Shown here: in pieces, positions 60,595 to 64,000 of the stretch
Layout of the letters: every line of letters starts with the position of its first letter
How positions within the stretch are numbered: position 1 is the first letter of the stretch
From: JAVBLG01 sp031553655
GTDB lineage: Bacteria > Desulfobacterota > Desulfovibrionia > Desulfovibrionales > Desulfovibrionaceae
Assembly: GCA_031553655.1 (NCBI GenBank)
Contig: JAVBLG010000023.1
Location: 41,421-105,420 of the forward strand
Reading direction: 5' to 3'
Length of the DNA stretch: 64,000 bases
Translations under genes and position numbers: made by a program
Notes under the pieces: generated by a model
What the model saw: the letters and a program-made list of their open reading frames with translations, nothing else
Databases searched by the model: none
What the model was told of the DNA's origin: nothing

Positions 60595-61056
60595 GTGGAC
60601 ATAGTTCTCTATCAGCCGGAAATACCGCCCAATACCGGTAATGTCGCCAGACTGTGCGCGGCTACCGGTGTCATCATGCATCTGATTGAACCTTTGGGTT
60701 TTAAAATTGACGACAAAAACCTGAAACGGGCCGGGCTGGATTACTGGCCGCATGTGCGCTTCAAAGTATGGCCGGATTTGTCCGACTATCTCGCGGCCGA
60801 CGGAGCGGGCCGCCGCCTGATAATGACCTCGGCGCGCCATGGCGCCCCTCTGCACCGCTTTGCCTTCACCCGTGAAGACTCCCTGCTTTTCGGCCCGGAA
60901 ACGCGCGGCCTGCCGCCGGAAGTTTTCGCCCTTGGTGGACACAGGGTGCGCATTCCCATAAAAGGCGAGGTGCGCAGCTTGAACCTGTCAACAGCCGTGG
61001 GCATTATGCTTTACTTTGGGATGGCTTCTTGCGGAATTTTGGATGAAACGCTGTAG
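60595..61056 (+). CDS. trmL: tRNA (cytidine/uridine-34-2'-O)-methyltransferase TrmL
   Basis: TrmL methylates the ribose at wobble position 34 of leucine tRNAs. This SPOUT-fold protein of 153 residues shows LYQPEIPPNTGNVARLCAAT, LIEPLGFKIDDKNLKRAGLD, LLFGPETRGLPPEV, and the cofactor loop RIPIKGEVRSLNLSTAVGI, which together give the knot. The start is GTG, immediately after the preceding stop (TAAGTG). Confidence 0.95.
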   Translation: MDIVLYQPEIPPNTGNVARLCAATGVIMHLIEPLGFKIDDKNLKRAGLDYWPHVRFKVWPDLSDYLAADGAGRRLIMTSARHGAPLHRFAFTREDSLLFGPETRGLPPEVFALGGHRVRIPIKGEVRSLNLSTAVGIMLYFGMASCGILDETL

Positions 61057-61063
61057 CGGCTCA

Positions 61064-61146
61064 GCTTATAGCATTTTGCTTCGGACGGCCTACCAACGCA
61101 CGGGCCGCCAGAGCATTTCGCTCATTTCATTCGCAAAACGCTCTAA
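61064..61146 (+). repeat. Composite intergenic repeat between trmL and cbiB
   Basis: A GGCC..GGGCC element (61087-61106, ending CCGCCAGA) is followed by the AGAGCATTT palindrome (61110-61146). The second half is nearly identical to 37024-37060 in reverse orientation; the first resembles 43822-43849. A lone TATAGCATTTTGC lies just upstream (61067-61079). Confidence 0.7.
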
Positions 61147-61158
61147 GGAAAAATTATT

Positions 61159-62148
61159 ATGACTTGGCCTGTCTTGGAACTCTGGTGGCTCATCCCCGTT
61201 GCGGTGGGCCTGGACTATATATTCGGCGATCCGCCCATGCCCTGGGGGCATCCTGTGCGGCTCATCGGCCGGGTCTTCAACTATTTGGAAAAATGGGCTA
61301 GAAGCGTAGGCTCCGACCGTGTGGCCGGCCTGGTCTGCCTTGTGCTTGTAGCCGGGGTCGCCGGATACGCAGTGCGCCTTCTATGCGCCTTTCCCGGCGC
61401 GGGAATTGCCGCCGCCCTATACTTTTCCTATGCTGGGCTGGCCTTTGGCTGCCTTTTGCGCGAAGGGCGCAAAGTGCTGGACGTGATCGAAAACGGCACT
61501 CTGGATGAAGCCCGGCGCGCCCTTTCCATGCTGGTAAGCCGTGACACCTCGATGCAAGATGCCTCCGCGCTGCGGCGTAGTCTGGCCGACACTCTGTCCG
61601 AAAACTTCACCGATGCCTTTGTCGCCCCGCTTTTCTGGTTGTGTTTCACCGGCCCGGCAGGTCTTTGGATGTATAAAACTGTGAGCACCATGGATTCCAT
61701 GTGGGGCTACAAAACGCCCGAGTGGCGCGACCTGGGCTTTGCCGGGGCCAGACTTGACGATATTCTGGCCTATATTCCAGCCCGATTGTCGGTTGTTTTC
61801 ATCCGTCTGGCCTCCATCGGCGTAAGCTGGACAATGCCCGGCGGCTCATGGCCCGGCTTTGCAACAATTTTCAGGCAGGCCGCGCACATGGAAAGCCCCA
61901 ATTCGGGTTGCTCCATGACGGCTCTGGCCTGGCTGGCGGGTACGCCCATGGGCGGCCCCACCGTCTATTTCGGCGAGTTGAAGGACAAACCCTGGCTTGG
62001 CCCGTGGTTCGCTCCGGGCACAACCCCGCCGGAATGGACCACCCCCAAGCTGGAGGCGCTAATGGATCTCATGAAATACGCCGCCCTTTGGGGCACAGCC
62101 CTTACCTGGGGCTTTTCAACCATAATTTTGCATATTCTTGTGTCCTGA
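61159..62148 (+). CDS. cbiB: Adenosylcobinamide-phosphate synthase CbiB/CobD
   Basis: CbiB joins adenosylcobyric acid to aminopropanol (phosphate) in cobalamin synthesis. The 329 residues show the N-terminal motif VGLDYIFGDPPMPWGHPVRL with IGRVFNYLEKW, then LVSRDTSMQDASALRRSLAD and ENFTDAFVAPLFWL. MYKTVSTMDSMWGYKTPEW follows, and the protein has about four membrane segments. AAGGA precedes ATG 61159. I saw no cobalamin riboswitch in the 102-base gap. Confidence 0.95.
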   Translation: MTWPVLELWWLIPVAVGLDYIFGDPPMPWGHPVRLIGRVFNYLEKWARSVGSDRVAGLVCLVLVAGVAGYAVRLLCAFPGAGIAAALYFSYAGLAFGCLLREGRKVLDVIENGTLDEARRALSMLVSRDTSMQDASALRRSLADTLSENFTDAFVAPLFWLCFTGPAGLWMYKTVSTMDSMWGYKTPEWRDLGFAGARLDDILAYIPARLSVVFIRLASIGVSWTMPGGSWPGFATIFRQAAHMESPNSGCSMTALAWLAGTPMGGPTVYFGELKDKPWLGPWFAPGTTPPEWTTPKLEALMDLMKYAALWGTALTWGFSTIILHILVS

Positions 62149-62199
62149 GCGTTCCGGCCCTGCCCGTAAAACGCCAGACGCTTTTTTCCGGAGGTAAAA

Positions 62200-62484
62200 A
62201 TGGCTGTCACCCGTGAAGATGTGGAACACATGGCCACCTTGGCCAGGCTTAAGCTTGATATGGACACCGCTGAGCGCTTCGCCCGGCAGTTTTCCGATAT
62301 TCTACGCTATATGGACACCTTGAACAGCGTTGATACGGATGGAATTACCCCGCTGTACCATCCGCTGGGAGAATCCGGAGCGCTGCGCGCCGACAAGTCC
62401 ACGCGCGAGTGCTCCCCCGAGGAAGTCACGGCCAATGCGCCGCAGGCGGAAAACAACTATTTTGTGGTGCCGAGGATAGTGTAA
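62200..62484 (+). CDS. gatC: Glutamyl-tRNA(Gln)/aspartyl-tRNA(Asn) amidotransferase subunit C
   Basis: GatC stabilises the GatA subunit in the complex that amidates misacylated tRNAs. The 94 residues match the family: VTREDVEHMATLARLKLD, ERFARQFSDILRYMDTLNSV, ITPLYHPLG and the late motif APQAENNYFVVPRIV. A strong CGGAGG site precedes ATG 62200. gatA starts 2 bases after its stop. Confidence 0.96.
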   Translation: MAVTREDVEHMATLARLKLDMDTAERFARQFSDILRYMDTLNSVDTDGITPLYHPLGESGALRADKSTRECSPEEVTANAPQAENNYFVVPRIV

Positions 62485-62486
62485 TT

Positions 62487-63950
62487 ATGTCCGAATTGTA
62501 TAAAAAAAATTTGATTGAGGTGCGCGGTATGCTGGCCTCCGGCGCGCTGAAAGCGGAAGAAGCCGCGTCGGCCTGCCTTGAACGCATCGCGCAAACCGAG
62601 CCACGCCTTAAAGCCCTTCTTACTGTGGACGCCGAAGGCGCGCTGGCCCGAGCCCGCGCCTTGGACGCAGGCGGTCCGGATCCGGCAAAGCCCCTGTGGG
62701 GCGTGCCCGTGACTGTTAAAGATTGCTTTTCCACTAAAGGGCTGCGCACTACCGCCGCCTCGCGCATGTTGGAAAATTACGTGCCTTTTTACGATGCGGG
62801 AGTGGTCAATCGCCTGCGCGAAGCCGGGGCCGTTATTCTTGGCAAGAACAATATGGACGAATTTGCCATGGGCGCGTCCACGGAAAATTCGGCCTTCCAG
62901 CCCACCGCTAATCCTTGGAACCTCGAACATTCGCCCGGTGGTTCCAGCGGCGGCTCCGCAGCCTCGGTGGCGGCCTGCCAGTGTTTCGCCTCCATGGGAT
63001 CGGACACGGGCGGCTCCATCCGCCAGCCGGCTTCTTTTTGCGGCTGCGTGGGAATGAAGCCCACCTATGGCCGGGTTTCGCGCTATGGGGTGATCGCCTA
63101 TGGCTCATCCCTGGATCAAGCTGGTCCCATAACCCGCAATGTGGCCGATTGCGCCGCCATGCTCCAGGTCGTGGCCGGACATGACCCGCGCGACGCCACC
63201 AGCGCCAATCTCCCCGTTGACGATTACATGGCGGCCATCGGTTCCATGGTGGATCTCAAGGGCGTACGCCTGGCCGTGCCGGAAGAATTTTTCGGCAAAG
63301 GCCTGTCACCGGAAGTGGACGCGGCCTGTAAGCAGGCCTTATCCAAATCCGAAAGTCTGGGCGCCGAGCTTGTGCCTATGGCTTTTCCCCATGCCCCCGC
63401 CTCCATAGCTGCCTATTACATTGTAGCCATGGCCGAAGCCAGCTCCAATCTGGCCCGCTTCGACGGAATACGCTACGGCCATCGCTCTGAAAATATCCAG
63501 GATCTGGCTGAACTTTATGTGCGCAGCCGCAGCGAAGCCTTTGGCGAGGAAGTAAAAAGGCGCATCATGCTGGGCACATATGTGCTTTCTTCCGGCTATT
63601 ACGATGCCTATTACAAAAAAGCGGCCCAGGTGCGTCGTCTGATCCAGGCTGATTACCTTAAAGCCTTGGAAACCTGCCATGCGGTGCTCTGCCCAGCAGC
63701 CCCGGTCACCGCCTGGAAAACCGGAAGCCTCGGCGACGATCCGCTGCGCATCTACCTTATGGACATGTTCACTCTGTCCCTCAACCTGTCCGGTCTGCCC
63801 GGCATATGCCTGCCCGTGGGCCTGGGCAAAGACAGCAACATGCCCGTGGGCCTGCAAATAATCGGCCGCGCTTTTGACGAAAAGAAAATAATCGGCATTG
63901 CCGATACTCTGGAAAGGGCCTTGCCGCGTATTGGGCTGGCGAGGGGCTAA
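62487..63950 (+). CDS. gatA: Glutamyl-tRNA(Gln) amidotransferase subunit A
   Basis: GatA is the amidase that frees ammonia from glutamine for tRNA amidation. The 487 residues show the catalytic lysine in PLWGVPVTVKDCFSTKG, the glycine/serine signature SPGGSSGGSAASVAACQCF, and GSDTGGSIRQPASFCGCVGM with the cis-serine and nucleophile serine. GKNNMDEFAMGASTENSAFQ also fits the family. I place the start at ATG 62487 with GAGGA upstream. gatB is not in the window, as usual when it lies elsewhere. Confidence 0.97.
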   Translation: MSELYKKNLIEVRGMLASGALKAEEAASACLERIAQTEPRLKALLTVDAEGALARARALDAGGPDPAKPLWGVPVTVKDCFSTKGLRTTAASRMLENYVPFYDAGVVNRLREAGAVILGKNNMDEFAMGASTENSAFQPTANPWNLEHSPGGSSGGSAASVAACQCFASMGSDTGGSIRQPASFCGCVGMKPTYGRVSRYGVIAYGSSLDQAGPITRNVADCAAMLQVVAGHDPRDATSANLPVDDYMAAIGSMVDLKGVRLAVPEEFFGKGLSPEVDAACKQALSKSESLGAELVPMAFPHAPASIAAYYIVAMAEASSNLARFDGIRYGHRSENIQDLAELYVRSRSEAFGEEVKRRIMLGTYVLSSGYYDAYYKKAAQVRRLIQADYLKALETCHAVLCPAAPVTAWKTGSLGDDPLRIYLMDMFTLSLNLSGLPGICLPVGLGKDSNMPVGLQIIGRAFDEKKIIGIADTLERALPRIGLARG

Positions 63951-63964
63951 AGGCATGTGGGGGA

Positions 63965-64000
63965 GGGGAAAGGAACCTTTTGGAAAAGGTTCCTTTCCCC
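63965..64000 (+). terminator. Perfect 17-bp hairpin after gatA
   Basis: GGGGAAAGGAACCTTTT (63965-63981) pairs perfectly with AAAAGGTTCCTTTCCCC (63984-64000) around GG. It runs to the window edge, so a following T-tract cannot be seen. Related hairpins lie at 31782-31819 and 50117-50152. Confidence 0.6.

Noticed and set aside
61057..61158. Cobalamin riboswitch before cbiB
   Set aside because: The gap is only 102 bases and is filled with palindromic repeats; no B12-box-like sequence was seen.
1..64000. tRNA or rRNA genes, prophage, or insertion sequence transposase
   Set aside because: No T-loop-like GGTTCGAATCC pattern, rRNA signature or transposase-like product was recognised, though a covariance search was not possible by eye.

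Overview
The window looks like a chromosomal segment of a sulfate-reducing deltaproteobacterium of the Desulfovibrio type (Desulfobacterota). This is an inference from gene content: a sigma-54-driven flagellar set, a giant CoA-dehydratase activase, a thiosulfate/polysulfide-reductase-like molybdoenzyme, and a complete mraZ-to-ftsZ cluster of Gram-negative, meso-diaminopimelate type. No rRNA, tRNA, phage or transposase gene and no CRISPR array was seen. || Layout. 1-3706 (minus): a giant 2-hydroxyacyl-CoA dehydratase/activase protein cut by the left edge. 3885-9863 (minus): fliF, a 71-residue unknown, fliG, fliH, fliI behind a sigma-54 promoter. 10232-18084 (minus): the full potassium operon kdpFABCDE, with a candidate KdpE operator. 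18312-18831 (minus): a RelE/Phd-type toxin-antitoxin pair. 19037-19396 (plus): a small PAS-like protein. 19639-21083 (minus): flgB-flgC-fliE behind a second sigma-54 promoter. The kdp/toxin-antitoxin block therefore sits between fliE and fliF, which are usually neighbours. 21366-24989 (minus): dnaX-ybaB-recR with ilvE upstream. 25257-28836 (plus): a hybrid histidine kinase, an AbrB-family membrane protein and a tiny exported basic peptide. 28982-31747 (minus): a fused molybdopterin/ferredoxin oxidoreductase. 31892-41474: Trm112-like protein, PHP phosphoesterase, FadL-like porin, priA, cheV, and a pyk / HD-GYP-like / nth overlap group. 41960-59893 (plus): promoter, MraZ box, then mraZ-rsmH-ftsL-ftsI-murE-murF-mraY-murD-ftsW-murG-murC-murB-ftsQ-ftsA-ftsZ, closed by a strong terminator. 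60169-64000 (plus): zinc-ribbon membrane protein, trmL, cbiB, gatC, gatA. || How it works together. The mra/mur/fts genes supply nearly the whole lipid II pathway and the core divisome in one transcription direction, under likely MraZ autoregulation. The two flagellar blocks build the basal body rod (FlgB, FlgC, FliE), MS ring (FliF), switch (FliG) and export ATPase (FliH, FliI). Kdp provides high-affinity potassium uptake with its own two-component control. || The most unusual content is non-coding. Three related nested palindromes of about 126-148 nt (10085-10232, 19510-19635, 37061-37190) each begin at a stop codon (kdpE, fliE, cheV) in the same orientation. They share a conserved terminal loop and flanking motif. 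Two of the three bracket the block inserted in the flagellar locus, and two sit beside copies of a second palindromic repeat family that recurs at 43.8 and 61.1 kb.
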